17,185 nucleotides of DNA. Origin: JAZRPG01 sp045649105 (GTDB taxonomy: Bacteria; Bacillota; Clostridia; Oscillospirales; JAAYXM01). The position numbers and the translations under genes are program-made. The stretch is taken from the NCBI GenBank assembly GCA_045649105.1, contig JAZRPG010000046.1, positions 1 through 17,185 of the forward strand. Reading direction: 5' to 3'. Within the stretch, counting starts at the first letter, position 1; the number at the start of each line of letters is the position of its first letter. Below, piece after piece: positions 1 to 7,908 of this stretch. Below the pieces are notes generated by a model, which was not told the origin of the DNA, did not search any database, and saw only the letters and a list, made by a program, of their open reading frames with translations.

Positions 1-293
1 CCGCAGTTTTTGAGCTTGTGCGTGATGTTAATACAGCACTTGCATCGCACGGTACAAAGGAATTTGCAAAGGAATGCCTCATGCGCGTGCACGAGCTTGC
101 GGATGTTCTCGGCATAATGGGAAAATCAGAGGATAAGTCGCTTGATGCAGAGATAGAGGAGCTTATTGCAAAGCGCCGGGCAGCGAGAAAAGAAAAAAAC
201 TTTGCCGAGGCGGACAGAATCCGTGATGAGCTTGCGAATATGGGAATAATACTTGAGGACACGCCGCAGGGCGTAAAGTGGCGCCGGGCATAG
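1..293 (+). CDS. cysS: Cysteinyl-tRNA synthetase, C-terminal fragment
   Basis: This is the last ~97 codons of cysteinyl-tRNA synthetase, which charges tRNA-Cys with cysteine in the cytoplasm. The gene runs in from before the window; the first complete codon is at position 3, and the reading frame is open from there, so the GTG at 18 is an internal Val and not a start. The visible part is the helical anticodon-binding C-terminus: a helical stretch (FELVRDVNTAL), then the family's hallmark end with RRAARKEKNFAEADRIRDEL, followed by GIILEDTPQGVKWRR, where the ETP/DTPxGxxW tail is characteristic of CysS. The catalytic domain, zinc ligands and HIGH/KMSKS motifs lie outside. polA begins 36 bp after the TAG, so the two are probably co-transcribed. 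Confidence 0.95.
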   Translation, partial: AVFELVRDVNTALASHGTKEFAKECLMRVHELADVLGIMGKSEDKSLDAEIEELIAKRRAARKEKNFAEADRIRDELANMGIILEDTPQGVKWRRA

Positions 294-329
294 ACCCCGT
301 AGTTTTTTTGATTGGCGGAAGAATAAATT

Positions 330-2978
330 ATGAAGATAATGGTAATAGACGGAAACAGCATAGTAAACCGCGCGTTTTACGGTGTGCGCCTCCTGACAAA
401 TGCGGAGGGGCTTAACACCAATGCAATTTACGGTTTTTTGTCGATATACTTCCGCCTTATTGAGGACGAGGCGCCTGACGGGGTATGTGTTGCCTTCGAT
501 ATGCGTGCGCCGACCTTCCGCCACAAGGAGTATGAAGGTTACAAAGCCGGCAGGAAGGGAATGCCGGACGAGCTTGCAGAGCAGATGCCGTATCTTAAGG
601 ACATACTTGATGCGATGAATATAATGCGCATTGAGTGCGAGGGCTTTGAGGCGGATGACATTATCGGCACAATAAGCCGCAAATGCGCAGAGTCGGGAGA
701 CGAGTGCGTAATAGTGACGGGGGACCGCGACAGTTTTCAGCTCATTGAAAATAAAGGGACGAGTGTTCTGCTTGCATCGACGCGCATGGGTAAATCAGAG
801 ACGGTGAGATATAACGGCGCGGCGATTTTTGAGAAATACGGAATTTCTCCGGAGCTTATGCGTGATTTGAAGGGGCTTATGGGCGATTCCTCGGATAATA
901 TCCCCGGTGTTTCGGGGATCGGGGAAAAAACAGCGCTTGAGCTTGTTTTAAAGTTTGGGGATATTGACGCAATATATTCAAATATTGACTCGGATAAAAT
1001 ACGCGATTCGGTGCGTAAAAAGCTTGTTGCAGGAAAGGAAATGGCGTATTTGTCCAAAAAGCTCGGGACAATTATGTGCGATGTGCCCATAAACTTTTCC
1101 GTAGAGGATGCAAGGATTAAGGATGCGGACACGGACGCGCTCTATAAGATATTTTCAAAGCTTGAGCTTAAGGCTTTTATAAAAAAACTCGGTATTTCCG
1201 CGTCGTCCGAGACGGTGTCGGAGGAAAAAGATAACGAGATTGAGCCTGTGTTTGTAAAAGATGCCGCAGGGCTTCATGAAGTTTCACGAAGGCTTGATTC
1301 TGAATGCGCATATGTTGTTTGTGCAAAAGCTCTCGAGGGCATCGGAATAGCATTTTCTGACGCTGTGTTCGCGCTGTGCCGAGCAGATTTTGAAAATGGC
1401 GAGTATTTTGCATTTTTAAAGCTGCTCTTTTCAGAAAAGGCGGAGAAGACGCTGCATGACTTAAAGGCTATGAAAACAGAGCTTCGCGCAGAGAAGCTTG
1501 AGTGCGGAAATGTAACGTTTGACACCGCGCTTTCTGCATATATGCTCGACCCGTCGCGCAAGAGATATGACCTTGCAAGTGTTGCGCATATGTTGGGCGA
1601 GGACCTTGATGCATATTGCGAGATTATTGATGACGAAATGGCGTTTTCACCGCTCACGGGGACTGAGCGCGGCAAAATAGCGCTTGCAAAATGCGCCGCG
1701 GCGCTTTATCGTATGGCGGCGGAAATGCGCAGCAGATTGTCCTCACTCGGCATGGATAAGCTCTATTTTGAGACGGAGCTTCCGCTTGTTGAGGCTCTTT
1801 GTGATATGGAAAATGTCGGAATAAGCGTTGACGGAGAGGAGCTTTGCCGCTTCGGAGAGCGTCTTTCATGTCACATGTCGGGGCTTGAAAATGAGATATA
1901 TGATGCGGCGGAGGAGAAGTTTAACATACTTTCGCCGAAGCAGCTTGGCGAGGTGCTTTTTGAAAAGCTCGGGATACCGCCTGTCAAGAAGACAAAAACG
2001 GGATATTCCACGGACGTAGAGGTGCTTGAGAAAATCCGCCGTCAGCATAAAATTGTTCCGCTTATTATTGAATACAGAAAGTACTCAAAGCTTAAGTCGA
2101 CATATGCCGACGGGCTTTTGCGCTGCATATCGCAGGAAGACGGGCGCATACACACGACCTTTCAGCAGATGGTCACGGCGACGGGGCGTATAAGCTCTAC
2201 AGAGCCGAACCTGCAGAACATTCCGATACGGAGTGAGCTTGGCGGCGAGGTAAGGAAAATGTTCGTGCCGCGGGACAGCTCATACTGCTTTATAGATGCG
2301 GACTATTCACAGATAGAGCTTCGCGTGCTTGCACATATTGCAAATGATGAAGAAATGTGCCGCGCGTTCAGAGAAAATCTTGACATACACTCGCAGACGG
2401 CATCGCAGGTATTCGGAATTGCGGAGAGTGAAGTGACGGCAGAAATGCGCCGCATAGCAAAGGCGGTAAATTTCGGCATAGTTTACGGTATATCGGACTT
2501 TTCGCTTTCTGAGGACATCGGAGTTTCGCGCGCAGAGGCGAAGCGGTATATAGAGGCATATCTTAACCATTACTGCGGTGTGCGTGATTATATGAAGAGT
2601 ATTGTGGAGCGCGCAAGGGAAGACGGGTTTGTAACGACGCTGCTCTCCCGCCGCAGAAACATACCCGAAATTTCATCCAAAAACTATAACATACGCTCAT
2701 TCGGTGAGCGCGTTGCACTTAATGCGCCGATACAGGGCACGGCGGCCGATATAATAAAAATTGCCATGGTGAAAATCCACAAAAGACTTAAACCGTACGG
2801 CGACCGCGCACAGCTTATACTTCAGGTTCACGATGAGCTTATAGTCGAGGCAAAGCGCGACATTGCAGACGAGATAGCCAAAATTGTAACAGAGGAGATG
2901 CAGGGCGCGTATAAGCTACGCGTTCCGCTGATTGCCGAGGCAGGAATCGGGGATACATGGTATGATGCAAAAAAGTGA
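330..2978 (+). CDS. polA: DNA polymerase I
   Basis: DNA polymerase I (882 aa, usual family length) fills gaps and removes RNA primers during lagging-strand synthesis and excision repair. The N-terminal 5'-3' exonuclease (about residues 1-290) shows VIDGNSIVNRAFYG, EADDIIGT, VTGDRDSFQLI and GDSSDNIPGVSGIGEKTA. The polymerase domain (about 500-882) has motif A DADYSQIELR (D658 and E663 match E. coli D705 and E710), the O-helix RRIAKAVNFGIVYG, and motif C QVHDE with catalytic D835. The middle domain (about 305-480) lacks the DxE of exonuclease motif I, so proofreading is probably absent, as in many Bacillota Pol I enzymes. The ATG is preceded by a modest GGAAG ribosome site. The last 17 bases overlap rimI. 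Confidence 0.98.
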   Translation: MKIMVIDGNSIVNRAFYGVRLLTNAEGLNTNAIYGFLSIYFRLIEDEAPDGVCVAFDMRAPTFRHKEYEGYKAGRKGMPDELAEQMPYLKDILDAMNIMRIECEGFEADDIIGTISRKCAESGDECVIVTGDRDSFQLIENKGTSVLLASTRMGKSETVRYNGAAIFEKYGISPELMRDLKGLMGDSSDNIPGVSGIGEKTALELVLKFGDIDAIYSNIDSDKIRDSVRKKLVAGKEMAYLSKKLGTIMCDVPINFSVEDARIKDADTDALYKIFSKLELKAFIKKLGISASSETVSEEKDNEIEPVFVKDAAGLHEVSRRLDSECAYVVCAKALEGIGIAFSDAVFALCRADFENGEYFAFLKLLFSEKAEKTLHDLKAMKTELRAEKLECGNVTFDTALSAYMLDPSRKRYDLASVAHMLGEDLDAYCEIIDDEMAFSPLTGTERGKIALAKCAAALYRMAAEMRSRLSSLGMDKLYFETELPLVEALCDMENVGISVDGEELCRFGERLSCHMSGLENEIYDAAEEKFNILSPKQLGEVLFEKLGIPPVKKTKTGYSTDVEVLEKIRRQHKIVPLIIEYRKYSKLKSTYADGLLRCISQEDGRIHTTFQQMVTATGRISSTEPNLQNIPIRSELGGEVRKMFVPRDSSYCFIDADYSQIELRVLAHIANDEEMCRAFRENLDIHSQTASQVFGIAESEVTAEMRRIAKAVNFGIVYGISDFSLSEDIGVSRAEAKRYIEAYLNHYCGVRDYMKSIVERAREDGFVTTLLSRRRNIPEISSKNYNIRSFGERVALNAPIQGTAADIIKIAMVKIHKRLKPYGDRAQLILQVHDELIVEAKRDIADEIAKIVTEEMQGAYKLRVPLIAEAGIGDTWYDAKK

Positions 2979-3432
2979 TAATCTGATACGGAAAGCTGTC
3001 ACTTATGATGCGCGGGGCCTTGCGGAAATAGAAAAAAGGTGCTTTTCCGTCCCCTGGAGTGAGGCTTCTCTTTACGAGACGGTATCGGAGAAGACATCTT
3101 CTTTTTTTGTTGCGGATGATAACGGGGAATTGGCAGGATACATCGGTGCGTACTTCGTGCTTGATGAAGGATACATTACAAATATCGCAGTGCTTCCCGA
3201 ATACAGACGGCGCGGCATTGCGGAAAAGCTTATAAGGAGCCTTATAGCCGAGGCAGAGGCGCGGGAAGCATCGTTTCTGACGCTTGAGGTGAGAGCAGGT
3301 AATGCGCCTGCAATAAAGCTTTATGAAAAGCTCGGCTTCGGGCGCGTCGGAGTACGGCGCGGCTTTTACACAGAGCCTTGTGAGGATGCGCAGCTTATGA
3401 CGCTTTTTTTGAGAAAGGATAGGATAGAGTGA
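2962..3432 (+). CDS. rimI: Ribosomal protein S18-alanine N-acetyltransferase (GNAT family)
   Basis: A GNAT-fold acetyltransferase of ~156 aa, the usual RimI size; RimI acetylates the N-terminal alanine of ribosomal protein S18 using acetyl-CoA. The acetyl-CoA binding loop is RRRGIAEKLI, with the characteristic R-x-x-G-x-A, after the beta strand YITNIAVLPEY. The C-terminal part has the LEVRAGNAPAIKLYEKLGF signature, including the Tyr expected to protonate the thiolate. An in-frame ATG at 2932 lies deep in polA with no reason to prefer it; ATG 2962 (or 2965, with no way to separate them) follows a GGGG ribosome site and puts the family-typical N-terminus IRKAVTYDA near the start. It overlaps polA by 17 bp and tsaD by 4 bp. 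Neighbouring tsaD strongly supports the RimI name; substrate specificity is inferred. Confidence 0.9.
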   Translation: MMQKSDNLIRKAVTYDARGLAEIEKRCFSVPWSEASLYETVSEKTSSFFVADDNGELAGYIGAYFVLDEGYITNIAVLPEYRRRGIAEKLIRSLIAEAEAREASFLTLEVRAGNAPAIKLYEKLGFGRVGVRRGFYTEPCEDAQLMTLFLRKDRIE

Positions 3433-4451
3433 GAATACTTGCTATAGAGAGCTCGTGCGATGAGACCGCAGTTGCGATATGTGAGAACGGGCGGCGCGTG
3501 CTCTCGTCTGAGATTTTGTCGCAGGCTGACATGCACGCGTTATATGGCGGTGTTGTTCCGGAGATAGCCTCGCGCAAGCATATAGAGAGCATTGCACAGC
3601 TTGCAGAGGCGGCGCTTGCAGGAGCCGGCCTTAAGAAAGAGGATATAGATGCCGTTGCGGTAACCTTTGCGCCGGGGCTTATCGGGGCACTTCTTGTCGG
3701 TGTCGGCTTTGCAAAGTCGGTTGCATATGCGCTCGGCGTGCCGCTCATTCCGGTCCATCATATACGCGGGCACATTGCGGCAAACTACATAGCTTTTCCT
3801 GACCTTGAGCCGCCGTTTCTGTGCCTTGTGGCATCGGGCGGACATACGATGTTTGTAGATGTAGAAGATTATACAAGCTTTAAAATACTCGGCTCTACAA
3901 GAGATGATGCCGCGGGTGAGGCGTTTGACAAGTGCGCGCGCGTCCTGGGGATTGGATACCCCGGTGGCGCGGCAATGGACAAGCTTGCAAAGAGCGGCGA
4001 TGCATCGCGGTATAAGCTTCCGCGCGCGCATATAGACGGGCATGAGCTTGATATGTCATTTTCGGGGCTCAAGACGGCAGTCATAAACCTTGTAAGAAAT
4101 GCTGAGGCACGCGGCGAGGAATGCGACCGTGCATCGGTTGCAGCATCGTTTGGCGAGGCTGTGTGTGATGCGATTGTGCCGCGGGCGCGTCTTGCGACAA
4201 AAATATCAGGCCGTCACCGCCTTGCAATAGCGGGTGGTGTTGCGGCAAATTCCATGTTGCGCGAAGAGCTTGAAAAGATGGCAAAAAGTGAAAAAATTGA
4301 GTTGTTTTTCCCTCCTCTTGATTTGTGCGGTGACAACGCTGCCATGATAGGTTCGCAGGCATATTACGAGTTTTTGGCGGGGAATACGGCGGGAACGGAG
4401 CTTAATGCTTTTGCTACGCTTCCGATAGATTATAACAGCCGTCAGGCATAA
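3429..4451 (+). CDS. tsaD: tRNA N6-threonylcarbamoyladenosine transferase TsaD
   Basis: TsaD (340 aa, full length) transfers the threonylcarbamoyl group from TC-AMP to A37 of tRNAs reading ANN codons, working with TsaB and TsaE, which are not in this window. The protein is of the Kae1/ASKHA fold. Visible motifs are the N-terminal ILAIESSCDETAVAI, the metal ligands in HHIRGHIAANY (H111 and H115, the same numbers as E. coli), ASGGHT, GDDAAGEAFDK-like loop (here RDDAAGEAFDK), AIAGGVAANS and the metal-binding CGDNAAMIG (D302). The start codon is GTG, overlapping the rimI TGA as GTGA, with AAAGGATAGG upstream, which points to translational coupling. It is the last gene of the cysS-polA-rimI-tsaD run; 446 bp without a gene follow. 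Confidence 0.97.
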   Translation: MRILAIESSCDETAVAICENGRRVLSSEILSQADMHALYGGVVPEIASRKHIESIAQLAEAALAGAGLKKEDIDAVAVTFAPGLIGALLVGVGFAKSVAYALGVPLIPVHHIRGHIAANYIAFPDLEPPFLCLVASGGHTMFVDVEDYTSFKILGSTRDDAAGEAFDKCARVLGIGYPGGAAMDKLAKSGDASRYKLPRAHIDGHELDMSFSGLKTAVINLVRNAEARGEECDRASVAASFGEAVCDAIVPRARLATKISGRHRLAIAGGVAANSMLREELEKMAKSEKIELFFPPLDLCGDNAAMIGSQAYYEFLAGNTAGTELNAFATLPIDYNSRQA

Positions 4452-4531
4452 AGGGTTATGTAAACCAAATGAGTGATTTTTAAAAGTGCAAAACTTGCGT
4501 TTGCGAGATTGTGAAAAAATGTAAAAAATCT

Positions 4532-4560
4532 CTGAAAGCCTTGCAGTATAAGGGTTTCAG
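4532..4560. repeat. Imperfect inverted repeat downstream of tsaD
   Basis: CTGAAAgCCTT and AAGGgTTTCAG can pair over 10 bp around one G-G mismatch with a 7-nt loop. There is no T-run on the plus-strand side, so it is a poor terminator for tsaD; on the minus strand a T-rich stretch follows. Its role is unknown. It is the only hairpin I see between tsaD and the DnaA-like boxes. Confidence 0.4.
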
Positions 4561-4563
4561 TGT

Positions 4564-4593
4564 TGTGGAAAAAACTGTGGAAAGTGTGGATAA
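4564..4593 (-). promoter_or_regulatory. Cluster of three DnaA-box-like 9-mers
   Basis: Three same-direction 9-mers lie within 30 bp: TGTGGAAAA (4564), TGTGGAAAG (4576) and TGTGGATAA (4585). The third is the exact reverse complement of the DnaA box TTATCCACA; the first differs at one base and the second at two. The flanking DNA is AT-rich. Such arrays occur at oriC and at DnaA-controlled promoters. No dnaA, dnaN, gyrB or rpmH gene is near, so an origin is not supported here; a DnaA-binding regulatory site is possible. The rest of the 446-bp gap upstream of the icd promoter shows no gene to me. Confidence 0.5.
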
Positions 4594-4850
4594 CTATTTG
4601 TTGAAATAAAAAATACACATTATTACGTAAACTGAAACGAGCACTTTCGACTTAAATTTGCGGCTTATTTTAATGCTGCGCAACACAGCTTTTTTGGACG
4701 GTTTTTCGGGTTTTGCAGGTTAATTTTCCAGAAAAAGTAAATCACGATTTACAGGAAAAATTATCTATAAAATGGAAGAAAAAGGAATAAAATTCCGGCT
4801 CCGAAAAGCAAGTATACTAAATGTAATATTTGCCTTTAAATGTTCCAAAG

Positions 4851-4868
4851 TTGACAAAGGCTTATCAA
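4851..4868. promoter_or_regulatory. Candidate Rex operator
   Basis: The 18-mer TTGACAAAGGCTTATCAA matches the Rex consensus TTGTTAAnnnnTTAACAA at 11 of 14 specified positions. It covers the -35 box and spacer of the icd promoter, a position suited to repression, and the rex gene is the second gene of the same unit. Rex normally leaves its operator when NADH rises. The consensus is established knowledge; the binding is inference. Confidence 0.55.
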
Positions 4869-4879
4869 AATATTAAAAT
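4851..4879 (+). promoter_or_regulatory. Sigma-A type promoter of icd-rex
   Basis: TTGACA (4851-4856) and TAAAAT (4874-4879) are separated by exactly 17 bp. The predicted start of transcription, about 4886, falls just before the AAAGGGAG ribosome site and 12 bp before the icd ATG, giving a very short leader. The -35 box and most of the spacer are covered by a Rex-operator-like palindrome. Confidence 0.75.
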
Positions 4880-4897
4880 TAATAAAAAGGGAGAGAT

Positions 4898-6049
4898 ATG
4901 ATACTTATGGAAAAGACAATGAAGCAATTTGAAAAGATAATTGAGCTCCAGCTCAAGAGAGTGGAAATGATGAAAAAGGAGAGCGACTTTGTGGATTATG
5001 CCGCGCTCCCCAAAATCATAATCGGCGTCTGCGGCGGTGACGGAATCGGCCCGGCAATTACTGAGCAGGCACAGCGCGTCCTTGAGTTTTTGTTGAAGGA
5101 CAGGGTCAGTGCAGGAAAGATTGAATTCCGCACGATAGACGGTCTCACGATTGAAAACCGCGTTAAGGCAAATAAGGCGATTCCCGACGATGTGCTTGAG
5201 GAGCTTCGCGCATGCCATGTAATTCTTAAGGGCCCGACAACAACACCGAGAGCCGGTGACCCGTGGCCGAATATTGAGAGCGCCAATGTCGCCATGCGCA
5301 AGGAGCTTGATTTGTTTGCCAATATGCGCCCCGTTAAGGTTCCCGACCAGGGGATTGACTGGATGTTTTTCCGTGAGAATACAGAGGGCGGATATGCAGT
5401 CGGAAGTATGGGCGTTAATGTAACGGACGACCTTGCGATTGATTTCACGGTTGCAACATCACAGGGCTGTGATCGCATAGCGGAGCTTGCGTTCTCATAT
5501 GCAGACCGCATGAAGAAAACGCGTGTTACGGCAGTTACGAAGGCAAATGTTATAAAGACGACTGACGGAAAATTTTTAAAGGCGTGTCAGCGCGTTGCGG
5601 AGAAGTATCCGCACATAGCGTTTGACGACTGGTATATAGATATAATGACGGCGAAGCTCGTTGACACTAAGCGCCGCCGTGACTTCCAGGTTATGGTACT
5701 CCCGAATCTCTACGGCGATATTCTCACGGACGAAGCGGCAGAGTTCCAGGGCGGCGTCGGCACTGCGGGAAGCGCAAATGTCGGAAAGAGATATGCCATG
5801 TTTGAGGCTATACATGGCTCTGCACCGAGAATGGTAGAAGAGGGCCGCGCAAAATATGCGGACCCGTGCAGCATGCTGCGCGCTGCAGTAATGCTCCTTG
5901 AGCATATCGGCGAGGTCGAACTTTCCGAGAAGCTCACAGCTGCGCTTGATGAATGTATGTATAAGGAGAAAAAGCTTGTCGTTACAGGACGCGACAATGG
6001 TGCTACATGCGCTGAGTTCGCAGATTATGTAATGTCAAAGCTGGTGTAG
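4898..6049 (+). CDS. icd: Isocitrate/isopropylmalate dehydrogenase family protein, probable isocitrate dehydrogenase
   Basis: A 383-aa beta-decarboxylating dehydrogenase. Seen motifs are CGGDGIGP (about 45-52), KGPTTTP, the substrate loop NIESANVAMRKE (S128, N130, R134), ANMRPVK (R144), FRENTEGGY (R159, Y166), the catalytic Lys in VTKANV (K215), metal-binding Asp in YIDIM (D248) and YGDILTDEA (D274, D278), and the cofactor loop AIHGSAP. The Ser/Asn substrate loop fits isocitrate better than isopropylmalate. The residues after HGSAP, which are K-Y in NADP enzymes and usually D-I in NAD enzymes, are R311-M312 here, so cofactor choice is open. A helical, charged N-terminal extension of about 35 residues precedes the domain; starts at 4907 or 4919 are possible, but 4898 has the best-placed AAAGGGAG site. 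Linked to rex 18 bp downstream, which makes a link to NAD(H) balance plausible. Confidence 0.85.
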   Translation: MILMEKTMKQFEKIIELQLKRVEMMKKESDFVDYAALPKIIIGVCGGDGIGPAITEQAQRVLEFLLKDRVSAGKIEFRTIDGLTIENRVKANKAIPDDVLEELRACHVILKGPTTTPRAGDPWPNIESANVAMRKELDLFANMRPVKVPDQGIDWMFFRENTEGGYAVGSMGVNVTDDLAIDFTVATSQGCDRIAELAFSYADRMKKTRVTAVTKANVIKTTDGKFLKACQRVAEKYPHIAFDDWYIDIMTAKLVDTKRRRDFQVMVLPNLYGDILTDEAAEFQGGVGTAGSANVGKRYAMFEAIHGSAPRMVEEGRAKYADPCSMLRAAVMLLEHIGEVELSEKLTAALDECMYKEKKLVVTGRDNGATCAEFADYVMSKLV

Positions 6050-6067
6050 ACAGGAAGTGTTAAAAAA

Positions 6068-6706
6068 GTGCGCGAGAGATATATTTCAGATTCGGTAATC
6101 AGAAGACTTCCTAAGTATCACAGATATTTAAAAGAGCTTGAGGAACGCGGCACAGGTCGCGTTTCCTCAAGTGCTCTTGCTCACGCGCTCGGTTTCACAG
6201 CCTCGCAGGTGAGGCAGGACTTTAACTGCTTCGGTGGCTTCGGTCAGCAGGGATATGGCTACAATGTGTCGAGTCTGCTTTCGGAGATTGCCGCGATTAT
6301 CGGCGTTAATAAGAAACACAGCGCGGTGATAATAGGCGTGGGAAATCTCGGACATGCGCTTGTGAACAATTTCGATTTTGTAAATTGCGGATTTAATCTG
6401 ACAGCGGCATTTGATGCGTCAGCTGACATTGTAGGTGAGCGTATAGGAAATATCACGGTCAAATCTGTTGATGATATTGACAGCTTTTATAAGGAAAATC
6501 CGTTCGATATTGCAATACTTACGCTTCCACGCGCCTGCGTAACGGATATGGCGCAGCGCCTGACAAGACTCGGCGTAAAGGGAATATGGAACTTTACAAA
6601 TGTCGATTTACACCTTGAGGAGTTCGGCGTTAAGGTCGAGAATGTGCACTTTGCAGACAGTCTTATGACGCTTTGCTATGAAATATCAGATGCAAAAAAT
6701 GATTAG
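6068..6706 (+). CDS. rex: Redox-sensing transcriptional repressor Rex
   Basis: Rex (212 aa, usual length) is a homodimeric repressor that senses the NADH/NAD+ ratio: NADH binding releases it from DNA, opening fermentation and respiration genes. The N-terminal winged helix (about 1-80) includes the Rex-specific RLPKYHRYL and QVRQDFNCFGGFGQQGYGY. The Rossmann domain starts at about 85 with VIIGVGNLGHAL (G90, G92, G95), followed by AAFDAS with the Asp expected to hold the adenosine ribose. The C-terminal helix that swaps between subunits is present. The start is GTG with AGGAAG 10 nt upstream; no better ATG exists nearby. It follows icd in the same direction with an 18-bp gap, and a Rex-like site sits on the promoter of the pair, so autoregulation is likely. 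Confidence 0.97.
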   Translation: MRERYISDSVIRRLPKYHRYLKELEERGTGRVSSSALAHALGFTASQVRQDFNCFGGFGQQGYGYNVSSLLSEIAAIIGVNKKHSAVIIGVGNLGHALVNNFDFVNCGFNLTAAFDASADIVGERIGNITVKSVDDIDSFYKENPFDIAILTLPRACVTDMAQRLTRLGVKGIWNFTNVDLHLEEFGVKVENVHFADSLMTLCYEISDAKND

Positions 6707-6720
6707 GAAAGGTAATTGAT

Positions 6721-7869
6721 ATGCGAAAGGCTTGCCTTTGTCTTCTTACATTGCTTTTTGGGACGATGCTGGTTTGGGCAGCAGGTGCTTCGGGCGGAAC
6801 ATCGGCTGACCCCGTAGTTTCACAGAGCTATGTTGACGGGACATTCCGTGAAAATGCAATAGAAAATGCACGCGCCAGAATTTCATCTGCGTTCGGGAAT
6901 TTTGTTGCAAAATATATCGTGCAGGCTGAGCGCTTATCAGACAGTGCTGAAAATAAGCTCAGTGCAGGAGAAATTGTTGATGCGACGGCAGATGCTGTGC
7001 TTGAACATCTTCAGGCGCAGGGGAAGTATCTTTATTCGACAAGCAGCATGACACCGATAACACTTGAAAAGGACGATGTTATCTATGGAAGGGCAGGCAC
7101 GTCTGTCATAGTGTTTGAGGGAAGCGCTGTAAGCTATGGCGGCGCTGTAATAGATATTACGGGCGGGCGTGAGCTTCCGAAGAACTATGCGCTCGGAAAA
7201 TTTACGAGATTTATGTTCCCGGATTCCGCGTCGGGAATCCGCATAACCTCTGCAACGGCAAAAGTGACAGTGGACGGAGTTTATTCAAAGCTGTCATGTG
7301 CATACAAACCGAAGTATTATGCCGAAGCAGACGAGCTTCGCGCGCTCGGACTTGTGCGCGGTGCGGCAAAGGGGCTTGAGCTTGCAAGGGGAAATACACG
7401 CGCCGAGTCGGTAACGATGCTTATCCGCCTCCTCGGCGAGGAGAATGCGGCGCTGTCCGCTCAGCAAGCGCATCCTTTTACAGATGTCGACACATGGGCG
7501 CAGAGGTATGTGGGATATGCATATAAAAAGGGCTATACAAACGGCGTTTCGGCTACGAGGTATGACGGAAGCTCTGCCACAACGGCAAATCATTATATGA
7601 CCTTCCTGCTGAGAAGCCTCGGTTACGACGACACAAAAGGCGACTTTAAGTGGGATACGGCGATGCAGGATGCGGTAAGGCTCGGCGTGATTTCAGAGAA
7701 AGAACGCGCAGAAGTAATGAGCGGCCCGTTCTATCGCGACCAGGTAATGCTTCTGTCACACAGGGCACTTTCCGCAAAGCTTAAAAACAGCGACATGACG
7801 CTTCTTGCAAAGCTTGTTCTTGACGGGGCTGTATCGGGCGAAGCGGCGAATGAATTTCTTCAAAAGTAA
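6721..7869 (+). CDS. Secreted S-layer homology (SLH) domain protein
   Basis: A 382-aa exported protein. Residues 1-21 form a signal peptide (RK, then a hydrophobic core, then VWAAG with cleavage near 20-23). Residues ~35-100 are helical; ~110-195 look beta-rich (DDVIYGRAGTSVIVFEGSA, then GGAVIDITGGRELP), a region I recognise only as common in SLH proteins of Clostridia. Three SLH-type repeats follow at about 202-243 (LRALGLVRG, TRAESVTMLIRLLG), 251-305 (FTDVDTWAQRYVGYAYKKG, FLLRSLGY) and 308-352 (diverged: AVRLGVI, RDQVMLLSHRAL). SLH repeats anchor proteins to pyruvylated cell-wall polymers. The specific function is unknown. It starts 14 bp after rex with AGGAAAGG upstream, so it may be read from the same transcript, and ends at a strong terminator. 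Confidence 0.88.
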   Translation: MRKACLCLLTLLFGTMLVWAAGASGGTSADPVVSQSYVDGTFRENAIENARARISSAFGNFVAKYIVQAERLSDSAENKLSAGEIVDATADAVLEHLQAQGKYLYSTSSMTPITLEKDDVIYGRAGTSVIVFEGSAVSYGGAVIDITGGRELPKNYALGKFTRFMFPDSASGIRITSATAKVTVDGVYSKLSCAYKPKYYAEADELRALGLVRGAAKGLELARGNTRAESVTMLIRLLGEENAALSAQQAHPFTDVDTWAQRYVGYAYKKGYTNGVSATRYDGSSATTANHYMTFLLRSLGYDDTKGDFKWDTAMQDAVRLGVISEKERAEVMSGPFYRDQVMLLSHRALSAKLKNSDMTLLAKLVLDGAVSGEAANEFLQK

Positions 7870-7873
7870 ATTA

Positions 7874-7908
7874 AAAAACGGCAGCCGCATTTTGTGGCTG
7901 CCGTTTTT
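7874..7908 (+). terminator. Rho-independent terminator after the SLH gene
   Basis: AAAAACGGCAGCC pairs with GGCTGCCGTTTTT (13 bp, extendable by two pairs) around a short T-rich loop and ends in five T, beginning 5 bp after the TAA stop of the SLH gene. It is symmetrical enough to work on both strands. Confidence 0.9.

Noticed and set aside
2932..2961. Longer RimI beginning at ATG 2932
   Set aside because: Adds ten residues not typical of RimI from deep inside polA; the ATG at 2962/2965 has a better ribosome site and family-like N-terminus.
4452..4897. Chromosomal origin of replication
   Set aside because: DnaA-like boxes and AT-rich DNA are present, but there is no dnaA, dnaN, recF, gyrB or rpmH neighbourhood; kept only as a regulatory site candidate.
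4865..5511. Minus-strand frames across icd (117 and 171 aa), and similar long antisense frames across polA, tsaD, purF and others
   Set aside because: They are opposite well-supported genes, lack ribosome sites, and their translations have no recognisable domain; expected by-products of the codon bias on the coding strand.
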